From Prorocentrum cordatum (Eukaryota; Sar; Dinophyceae; Prorocentrales; Prorocentraceae), in NCBI GenBank assembly GCA_963575745.1, contig CAUYUJ010003603.1:62001-126000 (forward strand): DNA of 64,000 bases, given 5' to 3'. Both the position numbers and the translations under genes were made by a program. Below are positions 20,271 through 29,840 of this stretch, one piece after another. How positions within the stretch are numbered: the first letter of the stretch is position 1; the number at the start of each line of letters is the position of its first letter. Under the pieces are notes generated by a model. It had not been told where the DNA came from. It saw only the letters and a list, made by a program, of their open reading frames with translations, and ran no database searches.

Positions 20271-20274
20271 GGAG

Positions 20275-20880
20275 CGTTCGGGTGTTAGGGTTCGGGGGTT
20301 TGTGGCTAGATTGTGTTAGGCTTAGGGAGGCTAGTGTTAGGATTAGAGTGCTAGAGTCAAGTTGCCAGGGTTGGGGTGCGTAGGATTGGCGATATGATGT
20401 TGGGTTGGGGCCAGGGTATTAGGATTACGGTGCTGAGGGCTAGGGTGTTAGGGTGTTAGGGTGTGGGTGTTAGGGTGCTTAGGGTTAGGGGATTGGGTGT
20501 TTGGTGTTGGGGTTATTATGTTAGGGGTTTGCTTAGGGCGGTACGGTGACGGCTTGAGGGACAGGGTGTTGGGTTTCCGGTGTTTGGGGTTTGGGGTAGG
20601 TTGTTAGGTCGATGGTGTTGGCTTTAGCGTGCCAGGGCGTTATGGGTAAAGAGTTCAGAGATAGCATGGGGTGGTAGGACTAGGATATTGGTGTGTTAGG
20701 GTTTGAGTGATAGGGTTTGTGTGCAGTTGGTCAGGTTTAGGATGCTGGGGTCATGTGCACTGCCGTCGGGGCTGGATGTAGGGTGTCAAGACCAGGACGA
20801 GTGTGGGGTAAGGTATTAGGGTGTCAGGGTGGTAGGGTTAGGGAATTACGGTTAGTAGTTAGGTGTTGGAGTTAGTGTGT
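20275..20880. repeat. Degenerate TTAGGG-like tract
   Basis: About 600 bp of diverged GTTAGGGTG/GCTTAGGGTTAGGG units, with the best run near 20440-20510. It echoes plant/algal telomere repeats (TTTAGGG/TTAGGG) but is heavily mutated, so it is an interstitial or subtelomere-like relic and not a functional end. A small related patch lies at 21515-21560. Confidence 0.6.
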
Positions 20881-20921
20881 TACGAGTAGCCGCCGCTCTG
20901 CGGTTGATCGTGAGTTTATGA

Positions 20922-20923
<2 letters not shown>

Positions 20924-20959
<36 letters not shown>

Positions 20960-20960
20960 G

Positions 20961-20996
<36 letters not shown>
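20924..20996. repeat. (TA)n microsatellite
   Basis: Alternating TA with a few G interruptions. Confidence 0.95.
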
Positions 20997-20997
<1 letters not shown>

Positions 20998-20999
20998 CG

Positions 21000-21410
21000 C
21001 CCTGGTGTCCCCTTCTCCCCCCCTCCCACCACTCCCCCCCCTGCCCTCCCCCTTCCGGACCCCCCTGGGCTCCCCCACACCCCTCCCAGACCCCCCCCCC
21101 CCGGAGCCCTCCGGACACCCCCGGGACCCCTCCCCCGGATCCCCCCCCCGGACCTCCCCAGACCCCTTCCCCCCGGACCCCTCGGAGAGCCTCTTGGGGG
21201 GGGTCTGGGGGGCGATGTTTCGAGGATGTCTCAGGCGAGGGCGCCGGTTTGGCAGGCGGTGGATGGCGCCGTTTCCGGGACCGGGGGGGCGGTTGAGAGC
21301 CTCTTAGGGGGGGTCCGGGGGGCGATTTTTCGAGGATGTCTCAGGCGAGGGCGCCGGTTTGGCAGGCGGTGACGGATGGCGCCGTTTCCGGGACCGGGGG
21401 GACGGTTGGC
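21000..21410. repeat. C-rich tract and a 110-bp tandem duplication
   Basis: 21000-21180 is strongly C-rich on the plus strand (CCCCCGGACCCC units). 21185-21410 is a 110-bp unit in two copies (CGAGGATGTCTCAGGCGAGG at 21221 and 21331). Confidence 0.8.
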
Positions 21411-21769
21411 GGGCCCATTTCCTCGCGCGCCGGGGGTCAGGATGATGTGAGTTCACAAGACAAACTCCATCAAATTATGTTGGAGTTAAGGTGGTGACAT
21501 TAGTGTGTTGATGCTGGCGTGTTAGGGAACGGGGTGTAAGGGTTAGGGTGGTAAGGTCACCCAGCGCTTGCGCGGATCATCTTTCCTGTCCGAAGCCTTT
21601 CCCATAGAATCGGCCTATCATCTTATCGCATCAACGCGGTCCTGCATCCTCTGCACCTTCTGAGCTCATCTGGGCCGTCTCAGGGCGATCTCGGGGCTTT
21701 GTCCCTTCCCACAAGATCGACCCTCCCGTCCATCTGCCCGCGGCATCCCCCCCCGTCCCGCCGAGCGGC
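21411..21769. other. No gene recognised
   Basis: Unique-looking sequence; one TTAGGG-like patch at 21515-21560. Confidence 0.35.
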
Positions 21770-22210
21770 CCCCCGAGGTCTGGGCCGTGCGTGGTGCAGA
21801 CGATCGGGACCGACAAGATGGGCAGCTGGGAGGACGCGGAGGAGACGGAGAAGGGCACCGCGGGGATCGCGCGCCGGGTGAGCGTCCCCGCCGCGCGGGC
21901 CGTCCAGGACGCCATGAAGGATCGACTAGACGTAAGAGTGACCTTGCGCCGGAGTGACCTTTGGTGCGGGCCCACTGGGTTCCCCAGGTCGCCAAACGCG
22001 ATGCGATAGTGGCGCCGTGCGCGCTTGTGTCTGGTCCCCCCGCGGTCGCCAAAAAGCCGCGCACCAGAGGTCACTCTTTGCCCACAGGTCACTCTTGCGT
22101 GTAGTCGAAAGGAGGCCGGCGTGGGAGGTCCGAAGGAGGTGCTCTTCGGAGTCCCAGGGGCTGCGGCGTCGGGCGGGGCGCCGGTGCAGACGGTCGAGGG
22201 CAAGGCGTGG
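21770..22210 (+). CDS. Candidate two-exon coding segment, unrecognised
   Basis: The first exon ends KDRLD|GTAAGAG at 21931 and contains VVQTIGTDKMGSWEDAEETE and KGTAGIARRVSVPAARAVQD, with strong GC3. The second exon begins at an acceptor (GCCCACAG at 22087, or GTGTAG at 22104) and reads GVGGPKEVLFGVPGAAASGG then APVQTVEGKAW. With the 22087 acceptor the join is in phase and the frame stays open to 22264. Both exons contain a VQT(I/V).G.K motif, possibly an internal repeat. No family recognised. The intron is introner family B (separate entry). Exon limits outside the intron are approximate. Confidence 0.45.
21932..22104 (+). mobile_element. Introner-like element, family B, copy 1
   Basis: Begins GTAAGAGTGACC and ends GGTCACTCTTGCGTGTAG, so the ends are inverted repeats that double as GT donor and AG acceptor. 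A second copy at 22743-22900 shares TGGTGCGGGCCC, GCCGCGCGCCAGAGGTCACT and the CTTGCGTG(T/C)AG end. It interrupts the candidate coding segment at 21770-22210. Confidence 0.55.
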
Positions 22211-22440
22211 TCGTTATCCGAAGGGCTTCGCTCGCTGCCGTCGCCCCCCTTCAGTGTCGTTTAACCGATCTCGGGGGTGGACAGACCTCCTGCCCTGACA
22301 CGTCGATTAAGGAATTGGCCGTTTTCGGTTCGCGAGAGGGCGTCGCGGCTATAATTGTTGCGGGTCCAGGCCCGTCGGTTTCGGTCCCAGGCCGTTTTCA
22401 ATAAGGGGAGGTTTATTAAGGGGAGGCTGATTCACCGCCG
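22211..22440. other. No gene recognised
   Basis: The open frame running from the preceding exon degenerates. A TTTAACCGATC fragment at 22260 resembles the start of the next element. Confidence 0.35.
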
Positions 22441-22447
22441 ACTCGTT

Positions 22448-22631
22448 TAACCGATCCCCATCCCCATGCTCATCCCCTTCGAGGCCCCCCACCAAATTAC
22501 ACCCCCAGTTGGGGATACACCCCTCGAAACATGAAGGATACGGCCTACATCCCCATCTATGGGGGTAAATCGGCCAGTGGGGCCCAGCCCACGCTGGTGG
22601 GGATGGGGTTCGGTTAAACGATACTCACCTC
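22448..22631 (-). mobile_element. Introner-like element, family A, copy 1
   Basis: Read on the minus strand it begins GAG|GTGAGTATCGTTTAACCG and carries CCCATCCCCACC, then the mirror half with CCCCAACTGG..GTAATTTGG and GGGGATGGGGATCGGTTAAA. It matches 33149-33341 over most of its length. The minus-strand start is a perfect splice donor. The acceptor end (ACGAG) is degraded, so this copy may not splice cleanly. Confidence 0.5.
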
Positions 22632-22733
22632 TCCCTCCCCGGTGTCGGCCACACGTAAGATAGGAGGCCCCATGCGGACCCTACCCCACCTCCCCCTTTC
22701 GAAGTCGTGGGGTGGTGGGGTACTGTTCGCAGG
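22632..22733 (-). CDS. Candidate minus-strand exon before introner copy A1
   Basis: After a CGAACAG acceptor-like site the minus strand reads TPPPHDFERGRWGRVRMGPP then ILRVADTGEGE, ending exactly at the GTGAGT donor of the family A element. It is short and unrecognised; the main support is the abutting donor. Confidence 0.3.
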
Positions 22734-22742
22734 GGGCCTCCT

Positions 22743-22900
22743 GTGAGAGGGCCCTCTCGCCAGAGCGGCCTTTCTGGTGCGGGCCCGCAGGGGTGGCCCC
22801 AGCACCTGGCCCCCGCGCGCCTGGATTTGCGCCCTTCGGGGCCCCCGTCTACAGCCGCGCGCCAGAGGTCACTCTCGCCCAGGGGCACTCTTGCGTGCAG
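22743..22900 (+). mobile_element. Introner-like element, family B, copy 2
   Basis: Begins GTGAGAGGGCC and ends GGGGCACTCTTGCGTGCAG, homologous to 21932-22104. No convincing exon flanks it on the plus strand, so whether it is spliced is unknown. Confidence 0.45.
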
Positions 22901-22906
22901 CCTGAA

Positions 22907-23033
22907 GTCGGGCCTGTCCCTCTACAGGAGGAGCATTCGAAAATTGTATAGAAATTGTTTGGGGACGTTTCTTTGACCATGTTAGAACACGTTTGGAATA
23001 TGTAGAATCCGCCTGTAGGAGGACACGCCCGAC
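22907..23033. mobile_element. Short TIR element (TCGGGC family), 127 bp
   Basis: Left end TCGGGCCTGTCCCTCTACAG and right end CCTGTAGGAGGACACGCCCG are inverted repeats of about 25 bp with roughly four mismatches. Relatives: 49558-50048 (ends TCGGGCATGTCCTTCTACAG and CTGTAGGGGGACATGCCCGA) and a worn copy at 51405-51565. No coding capacity. Confidence 0.7.
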
Positions 23034-23250
23034 ATAAGTGTAGCCGACGGTGGCGGAGTCGCCGCTCGGAGGCAGTCGGCAGTCGAGCCAGAAATCCTGT
23101 CTTGACCATGTGGGGGGCGCCCTCCCTGCAGAGCGCCCACGTTCACGCGCCGCTTCTTGGAATGAGGCCCCGCATCTGAGAAGCCGGATTGCCCCACGGC
23201 GGGGGGGGCAGGCGGCTTCCCATGGGCCAGCATGAACAAGGATTGCGCGG
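23034..23250. other. No gene recognised
   Basis: An open plus-strand frame (MAESPLGGSRQSSQKSCLDH...) is present, but there is no splice or family support. Confidence 0.3.
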
Positions 23251-23400
23251 CGGGAATATATCCATATCCATCGCCTGTGGAACACAGCCTGGGACCCCAG
23301 CAGGCGGTGGATATGGATGTATTTGGGTCCCAGGGGGCACCAATGTATCAATATTCCCATTCATATATTTCTATTACCTGGGACCCCTCCCTAAACGGGA
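23250..23400. repeat. Fold-back repeat with GGATATGGA ends
   Basis: ATATCCATATCCATCGCCTG is complementary to AGGCGGTGGATATGGATGTA about 70 bp on. The same stem occurs in the 60-bp hairpin at 44081-44140 and, diverged, at 35215-35400. Confidence 0.65.
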
Positions 23401-23585
23401 CCCTCCGAATCCTGGACCCTCAAGGGGGGGAGGGGCGGGGGGGGGCTTCCGCAGGGGAGGGAGGGGGGGGAGGCTTCCGCAGGGCGGACGAAATCGGGGT
23501 AGAGAGTATGGGGGGGGGCGGGAAGGGGTCCGGCAGTGGGGGCCAAAAGGGAGGGGGAGGGGGTAGCTGAGCCCCCCCCGCCCCC

Positions 23586-23586
<1 letters not shown>

Positions 23587-23654
<68 letters not shown>
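23587..23654. repeat. 68-base C homopolymer
   Basis: An uninterrupted run of C on the plus strand, preceded by more C-rich sequence (23572-23585). Length in the real genome is uncertain because homopolymers are often miscalled. Confidence 0.85.
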
Positions 23655-23655
<1 letters not shown>

Positions 23656-23734
23656 TCTGAATCAGTAAAGGAGGAGGAGGAGAGGGAGGAGAAGAAGGAG
23701 GAGGAGGAGGAGGAGGAGGATATCCCCGCCCCGG
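23655..23734. repeat. GGA array
   Basis: Short purine GGA/GAA array between the C run and the next candidate exon. Confidence 0.85.
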
Positions 23735-23920
23735 AAGGATGGGAGCGTGGTCCTTGGCGGCAGGGGCCCCGTCGCCGAGGGCCTGTGCCCGAAGGGGGCG
23801 CTGGCCTGCATGCGCTGCTTCCGCCCCGTCGTCGGGCCCGAGGCGGCCACCAGGGGGGGAGCCCAGGCCCCCGCGCGCGTCCCGCAGGGGCCACGACAGG
23901 GAGGGACAGGCCACAACTGA
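23735..23920 (+). CDS. Candidate exon, Cys-containing, GC3-rich
   Basis: The frame reads KDGSVVLGGRGPVAEGLCPK, GALACMRCFRPVVGPEAATR, then a Gly/Gln/Arg tail to TGA at 23918. Third positions are almost all G or C. The CPKGALACMRCFR stretch recalls the cysteine cluster that follows the start of some SET-domain methyltransferase proteins, but that is a weak resemblance from memory. It sits between a GGA array and a long TCC array, so both flanks may be intronic. Confidence 0.35.
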   Translation, partial: KDGSVVLGGRGPVAEGLCPKGALACMRCFRPVVGPEAATRGGAQAPARVPQGPRQGGTGHN

Positions 23921-23924
23921 TGCT

Positions 23925-24320
23925 CATCCTCCTCCTCCTCCTCCTCCTCCTCCTCCTCCTCCTCCTCCTCCCCCCTCCTCCTCTCCTCCTCCTCCTCCTC
24001 CTCCTCCTCCTCCTCCCCTCCTCCTCCTTTCCTCCTCCTCCCCCTCCTGCTGCTCCTCCCTCCTCCTCTCCTCCAGCTCCTCCTCCTCCCCCTCGTATTC
24101 CCCCTCCTCCACCTCCTCCACCTCCCCCTCCCTTTCCTCCTGCTCCTCCTCCCCCTCCTCATCCTCCTCCTCCTCCTCCTCCTCCTCCTCCTCCTCCTCC
24201 TCCTCCAGCTCCTCCTCCTCCCCCTCGTATTCCCCCTCCTCCTGCTCCACCTCCTCCTCCTCCCCCATCTTCATCTCCTCCTCCTTCTCCTCCTTCTCCT
24301 CCTCCTCCTCCTCAGCCAAA
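23925..24320. repeat. Long TCC array
   Basis: About 400 bp of CTC/TCC repeats with interruptions (CTCCAGCTCCTCC, CCCTCGTATTCC) duplicated at about 24074-24115 and 24205-24240. Confidence 0.95.
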
Positions 24321-24555
24321 AATGATGGATGCCACGGCCTCTCAAGGGGAGCGCTTTGACCCGAGCCCCGGGCGGACCTGGCCGCGGCGACGAAGAGCTT
24401 CCGGGAGGCCCGGAGGCAACGAGAGACTTCGGAGGGATCCCCGAGCCCCCAAGCCTCGAACCCTGCAGCCCCAGTCAGGGGCAACGATAGGGGGGAACGC
24501 ACAGGGGGGGACGCAGCGACCCCCAATCGCCCGTTCATCGCCGATAGGGGTCTGG
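24321..24555. other. No gene recognised
   Basis: GC-rich sequence, then CGATAGGGGGGAACG-type motifs leading into the next repeat. Confidence 0.35.
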
Positions 24556-24765
24556 TAGTCCCACCCAGCCCAGGAACGTGCGGAGATGCAATCGGGGGCC
24601 TATTGCCGATCTATCGGCGATGTATCGCCTATTCCAGGTTTGATCGCCCCACGCGGCCCAGGAACGTGCGGATATGCTATCGGGGGCCTATCGCCGATCT
24701 ATCGGCGATGTATGGCCGATTGCAGGTCGATGTGTCCCCCCCTTTCTATCGTTGCCCCTCACCCC
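24556..24765. repeat. 88-bp tandem repeat (GCCGATCTATCGGCGATGTA)
   Basis: Units share CCCAGGAACGTGCGGA, ATCGGGGGCCTAT and the palindrome-rich GCCGATCTATCGGCGAT (24605 and 24693). A diverged single copy lies at 34205-34315. Confidence 0.8.
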
Positions 24766-24849
24766 CGTGCACGTCCCGAGGTCCTTGGAATGGCGGTGCC
24801 CATTCATATCCGAGAAAGCGCAATCATAGATTGAGGCGTATTGATTTAG

Positions 24850-25035
24850 AGAAGCAGAAAATGGCATGGACATGCATTTTTTGCGGTCCGTGCTTATTTC
24901 GTGGATCGGCTCTGGACAACGCTCAGTGGCGTGCGGAGCGTGCCAGGGGCGGCACTGGAGGCGCCGCAAGTGGGACCCAGCGCAGATCCAAGAAACCCGC
25001 ACGGACCGTCGAGAGTTTATGTGTATGTCGGGTGT
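24850..25035. mobile_element. Fold-back element (GGATCTGCG family), diverged copy
   Basis: GCGGTCCGTGCTTATTTCGT and CCAAGAAACCCGCACGGACC are inverted arms around a GC-rich loop. The same arms appear at 26622-26757, 52590-52765, 52815-53000 and 54080-54245. Confidence 0.55.
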
Positions 25036-25208
25036 CGCTGTTTTTGTTCCTCAATGGTCAGCGACGGACCCCGCTTCCGGGGCAGAATCGGTGCGCTCCG
25101 TCGACCTCATGGTTTCGGTCGAACCTCCCCCCACTGGTGGGTCTGGCGCCCGCGCGCCACGTCCACGGATCCGTCATCAATGCTGACGTGCACGGGTCGT
25201 GATTGCAG

Positions 25209-25313
25209 CCACGCCGGAGGACCCCGACGGGAGCCGCACCTGGTCGTCGTCGATGTCGGCGGCTTTCGGCATCTTCGGCGGGGCAGGGCCGACCCCTCGG
25301 CTGGTTGCCTCTG
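25209..25313 (+). CDS. Candidate small exon, unrecognised
   Basis: Between GATTGCAG and CTCTGAG|GTGACG the plus strand reads TPEDPDGSRTWSSSMSAAFG then IFGGAGPTPRLVASE, with strong GC3 and good acceptor/donor contexts. Length about 35 aa. It may belong with the exon at 26398-26560 on the same strand, but no linkage can be shown. Confidence 0.35.
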
Positions 25314-25730
25314 AGGTGACGGGCCTCGCTCGCCCTCGGAGGCCCTGGCCGTGGGGTCGTGCCGGCAGCCACGCCAGGGAACCCCGACGTGAGCACCAAG
25401 AAATCCGCGCGGAGTTCCGAAAGTTTACGAGTTGCCGCTTGTAGATGAGATCTGAGTGGGAGGGACGTCCTCTTAGTGCATTAGGGACGTTTCCAAGAGG
25501 CCCCGCTGCATTCTCGGCAGGGCGCCTGCGTCGACCCGCACCCGCTTGTGTGCACATTCCCCCGGATCCCCGACGCCTTTTTTTTACACAAAAAACCAAG
25601 GGTCCCGAGTTCTCGATCCCACCTTTGGCGTGGACTTCGGGCAGCGGGTCGTTCTCTGAGGAGCGAGCAGGGCCCCGAGCGGGCTTCAGAGGCCCCACCC
25701 GTCGCGAGATATCCTTCCAGGGCGCCAGAA
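25314..25730. other. No gene; worn fold-back arm
   Basis: AAGAAATCCGCGCGGAGTTC at 25400-25420 is an arm of the GGATCTGCG fold-back family. The rest is unassigned. Confidence 0.4.
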
Positions 25731-25734
25731 GTTT

Positions 25735-26165
25735 GGGGCCGAGCCGTTTCGATCCGCTCCTTTCGATTCGATCTCGGTTCTGTCCAGTCCGAGCCGATTC
25801 GATTATGATAGGCCTGTGATCTGAGGCGGCCCGATGCGAACAAGACGCTGTTGCGTTCTCTGGTGCGGCCGATTCGAGTCGATTCCGACTCCGTGTCGGT
25901 GTGAACCGATCCGACTCACGTTTTGATTCGATCCGAGTCCCCGATTCGATACGACGCTGAAAGAAAGACCGCCTCGGGCTCAGGAGGGGCTCTGGTGTTT
26001 GGGCTCGAGATCGGGGAACCTGTTCGTGACCGAGGCTTTCCGTGGCCTATGGCAGCACGGCGACTTCATCGTTCCAGGACGCTGGACGTCGTGTCGATGT
26101 GAATCGATCCGGCTATTCCGGTTCGAACCAAATGCCCGATTCGATGTCGATGAATCTTCGTCTGG
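25735..26165. repeat. Degenerate GATTCG hexamer tract
   Basis: Repeated (C)GATTCGA and GATCCGA motifs at 25735-25960 and 26095-26160. The same kind of tract occurs at 31905-32105. Confidence 0.6.
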
Positions 26166-26397
26166 GGCCGAGTCAGTGGCCGATTTATGGCCACCGCCCC
26201 CGAGCGCTTACCTTGTGCCGGACCAGCTTGCCTGCGCGGGTGATGTGCAGAAGTCGTGTTCCCAGGTGAAGACCTTTTGGTATACAACCCCCGTTCCACG
26301 GTCTCGTGCTCGACCAGCTTGTTTGTGGGGGTGGTGCCATCAGTCTCGCACCCACCGAGACCCGCTGGGGGCGTGCCTGGGCTCCCCCTGCCGTGCA

Positions 26398-26560
26398 GAT
26401 GGCCAGCGGAGCGTCCACGGGCGCCCTGGCGCTCGCGTCCGCGGGCGCGCCCCCGGGGGCGCTGAAGGACCTGCTCGGGCGGTGTGGCCCGGGCGCGCTC
26501 GTCCTCGTCGGCTCCTCGCTGATCGGGGCGGTGGCCGGCACCGCGAGCCCCGTGCATGGG
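26398..26560 (+). CDS. Candidate exon with an apolar segment, unrecognised
   Basis: After CCGTGCAG the frame reads MASGASTGALALASAGAPPG, ALKDLLGRCGPGALVLVGSS and LIGAVAGTAS, ending near CCCC|GTGCATG. GC3 is very high. VLVGSSLIGAVAGTA could be membrane-associated or simply Ala/Gly-rich. No family recognised. Confidence 0.35.
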
Positions 26561-26621
26561 AGAGCGGTTGGTCTGCTCGCGCCCTGAGGGGAAGGCGGGT
26601 CGAAGAGCGGACAACGGAATC

Positions 26622-26757
26622 AGCATGATTTCTCGGAGGTCCGCGCGGATTTCATGGATCTGCGCTGGGCCCCATTGGCGGCGCCTCCAGCGCCGCCCCT
26701 GACGCGCTCCGCCGATCTAAGAAGTCCGCGCGGAGCTCCAACAGATTATGTTGATGC
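26622..26757. mobile_element. Fold-back element (GGATCTGCG family), best copy
   Basis: Left arm GGAGGTCCGCGCGGATTTCA (with TGGATCTGCG) pairs with right arm GATCTAAGAAGTCCGCGCGG (with AGCTCC). The loop is GGCGGCGCCTCCAGCGCCGC, itself palindromic. The right end is TTATGTTGATGC, a terminus shared by other copies. About 136 bp; non-coding. Confidence 0.75.
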
Positions 26758-27070
26758 AGAATGTATACATTTTTTCCTCTAGGGGAGGAGGAGGGGGAAG
26801 ACCAGTGTAGACCTAAGACGCATCAACGATGCTGCAGTAAGGGCCATGCCTCCAAGTGTCCTTGCTATATGGCCCTGCAAGAATGTGATCTCATTGGTGG
26901 AAGCGGCCAATCAGGAGACAACCGTGTGAGAACCCTCGACCGTGCCAAAACATCGTTCTTGGGACGTCAATGCCACGGATCAACGTGAATGTTGCGTCCT
27001 GGCAATCGTAAATCGTACCAGGACGCTTTTCCTGGAACCTCAACACCACGAATCAACGTTACTGCTGCCT
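26758..27070. other. No gene recognised
   Basis: Lower-GC sequence with CCACGGATCAACGTGAATGT / CCACGAATCAACGTTACTG repeats near 26975 and 27045. Confidence 0.4.
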
Positions 27071-27074
27071 TCTG

Positions 27075-27225
27075 ACAACAGGGCTCGAGCTGAACGGTGT
27101 TTCGGCGATTTCGTGAACCGTGTTCGTTTTGATGTTGTTTCGCAGCAAAGGCAGAACGAATCCACAACGAAGGAAAACGAAAACGAAACGCACTGTTCAG
27201 CTCGAGTCCTGTCTGTCAATCCTGA
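27075..27225. mobile_element. Fold-back element around CTCGAGCTGAAC
   Basis: ACAGGGCTCGAGCTGAACGG near the left end is complementary to CACTGTTCAGCTCGAGTCCT near the right end; inner TTCGTTTT/AAAACGAA arms extend the stem. About 150 bp, non-coding. Confidence 0.6.
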
Positions 27226-27270
27226 ATCGCATCCGAACATAATTCCTGGGACTTCGACTACATGAGTGCA

Positions 27271-27535
27271 TGAAGCTGCTGCGAACTGTTAACATGACTG
27301 TACGCGGCGTTATGGCGAGAGCCATATTTTGCATTGAAGCCGTCCTCCATCTTTGAAGCTGCTGTAAGCTTTTCGGACCAATGTGCGCGGCGCTAAGGCG
27401 ATGCCTACATTTTGAAAACGGCCAGCCCTCCATCCGTGAAATTGCTGCAAATTTTGAGGACGAACGTGCGCGACGCTAGGGCGAGAGCAACATTTTGAAA
27501 AAGGTCCGCCCTCCATCCGTGAAACGGTTGCAAAT
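27271..27535. repeat. 83-bp tandem repeat, three units
   Basis: Units begin TGAAGCTGCTG-like at 27271, 27354, 27437 and 27520, giving an 83-bp period. Shared core: GTGCGCGGCGCTAAGGCGA and ACATTTTGAAAA. Confidence 0.85.
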
Positions 27536-27629
27536 GTGAAGCTTCATGGCGAGGAAGTCTCAGGCGAAAGCGCCCTTCCCGCCCTACCGACTCGCCTGGG
27601 GACACCACGGGGGGGAGTCATCCATAAGG

Positions 27630-27935
27630 AAAAGAGGTGGAGGAGGAGGAGTACGAGACTGAGGAAAAGGAGCAGAAGGAGGAGGAGGAGGAGGAGGAGG
27701 AGGAGGAGGAGGAGGAGGAAGGGGTGGAGGAGGAGGAGGAGGGGGGGAGGGGGAGGAGGAGCAGGAGAAGGAGGCAGAGGAGAGATTCCGTTTGCCTGCT
27801 CCGCCCGCGTCACCACGGCTGGGACATGAGGAGACGGAGGGGGAGGAGGAGGAGGAGGAGGGGGGAGGAGGGGAGGAGGAGGAGGTGGAGGAGGAGGAGG
27901 AGGAGGAGGAGGAGGAGGAGAGGCGGGAGGGAGCG
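27630..27935. repeat. GGA array
   Basis: Two GGA-rich blocks (27632-27785, 27825-27930) separated by about 40 bp. Confidence 0.95.
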
Positions 27936-28039
27936 AGGAGGACGTGGAGCGAGGGCATGAGGAGGGCGGGCAGGATTTGGGGGGGGCCTGGGAGGAGCAG
28001 CGGGCGTAGGCAGCCGCCAGTGAGCCGTGGCCGGGTGGC

Positions 28040-28250
28040 CACGGTCGGGCCGTGGCCGTGGCCGGAGAGGCCCTCGCTTCGCGCCAGTGGCCCGCAGGAT
28101 CGGTGTCCGGTTGGCGCGACAGAGGGGGGCGACATTCGGAGGAGAACGATCAAGCAGTGGCGAAGCGTCCCAGCTCGCCTAGAGGCCTGCCAAAGAAGGT
28201 TCTAATAACTTTGTGCGGTCTGCGCGACATGTTCTCAGACCATTTCTGGC
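28040..28250. repeat. Dispersed repeats
   Basis: 28086-28145 (CGCAGGATCGGTGTCCGG ... CGACATTCGGAGGA) recurs at 30970-31022. 28150-28250 (CAAGCAGTGGCGAAGCGTCC ... GTTCTAA) recurs at 51215-51310. Confidence 0.65.
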
Positions 28251-29840
28251 TGGGGCCTTCGTTCCCAACCATCCTGTGGTGTTGGGTCCTCGTTTTGAAA
28301 AGGCGATCCCCGCGTCTCTCCCTCCTTCCTCCCCATCTCTCCTCCTTCCGCCCTGCGTTTCACCCACCCAGTACAGCGCTTCGTGGCCCCATAGGGAGCT
28401 CCACCGAAGGCCCCAGTGGCAGGGTTCGCATGGCGGCCTCGATTCATTTCCGCACACCCCTCACGATGATCGTGGCCCTATAAGAGCTTCATCGAAGGCG
28501 CCAGTGGCAGGGTTCGCATGGTGGGCTCGTGCCATTTCGGCTCACCACTCACTTGGATCGTGGCCCCATAGGGAGCTCCACCGAAGGCGCCAGTGGGAGG
28601 GTTCGCGTGGCGGCCTCAGGCCATTTCGGCACGCCCTTCACGAGGATCGTGGCCCCATAGGGGGCTCGACTGAAGGCGCCAGTAGCAGGGTTTGCTTGGC
28701 GGCCTCGGGCCATGTCGGCACACCCCTCACGGGGATCGCGTCCCCATAGGGAGCTCCAGTGAAGGCGCCAGTGTTCCCATGGCGGCCTCGGGCCAGATCG
28801 GCACACTCCACCGAAGGCCCGAGTGGCAGGGGTCGCAAGGCGGCCTCGGGCCATTTCGGCAGGCATCTTACCAGGATCGTGGCCCCACAGGAGCTCCACC
28901 GAAGGCGCCAATGGCAGGTTTCGCATGGTGGCCTCATGCCATTTCTGCTCACCACTCACTTGGATCGTGGCCCCATAGGGAGCTCCACCGAAGGCGCCAG
29001 TGGGAGGGTTCGCGTGGCGGCCTCAGGCCATTTCGGCACGCCCTTCACGAGGATCGTGGCCCCATAGGGGGCTCGACTGAAGGCGCCAGTAGCAGGGTTT
29101 GCTTGGCGGCCTCGGGCCATGTCGGCACACCCCTCACGGGGATCGCGTCCCCATAGGGAGCTCCAGTGAAGGCGCCAGTGTTCCCATGGCGGCCTCGGGC
29201 CAGATCGGCACACTCCACCGAAGGCCCGAGTGGCAGGGTTCGCAAGGCGGCCTCGGGCCATTTCGGCAGGCATCTTACCAGGATCGTGGCCCCACAGGAG
29301 CTCCACCGAAGGCGCCAATGGCAGGTTTCGCATGGCGGCCTCGGGCCATTTCGGCACACTCTTCACGAGGATCGTGGCCCCATAGGGGGCTGCACCGAAG
29401 GCGCCAGTGGCAGGGTGCGCGTGGCGGCCTCGGGCCATTTCGGCACGCCCCTCACGAGGATCGTGGCCCCATAGGGGGCTCGACTGAAGGCGCCAGTAGC
29501 AGGGTTTGCTTGGCGGCCTCGGGCCATTTCGGCACACCCCTCACGGGGATCGTGCCCCCATGGGGAGTTCCAGTGAAGGCGCCAGTGTTCCCATGGCGGC
29601 CTCGGGCCATATCGGTACACTCCACCGAAGGCCCGAGTGGCAGGGTTCGCATGGCGGCCTCGGGTCATTTCGGCAGGCCTCTTACAAGGATCGTGGCCCC
29701 ACAGGAGCTCCACCGAAGGCGCCAGTGGCAGGTTTCGCATGGCGGCCTCGGGCCATTTCGGCACACCCTTCACGAGGATCGTGGCCCCATAGGGAGCTCC
29801 ACCGAAGGCGCCACTGTCTGGGTTCGCATGGCGGCCAGAC
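28250..29840 (+). repeat. 81-82 bp satellite with a 407-bp higher-order period
   Basis: Monomers contain TCGTGGCCCCATAGGGAGCT, CCACCGAAGGCGCCAGTGGC and TCGGGCCATTTCGGCAC. A variant monomer (GTGTTCCCATGG) recurs at 28771, 29178 and 29585, and CTCACCACTCACTTGG at 28541 and 28948, every time 407 bp apart, i.e. a five-monomer unit. The left flank 28250-28378 (CCCAACCATCCTGTGGTGTT ... TTTCACCCACCCAGTACAGC) and the monomers reappear inverted at 46810-48180. Confidence 0.9.
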
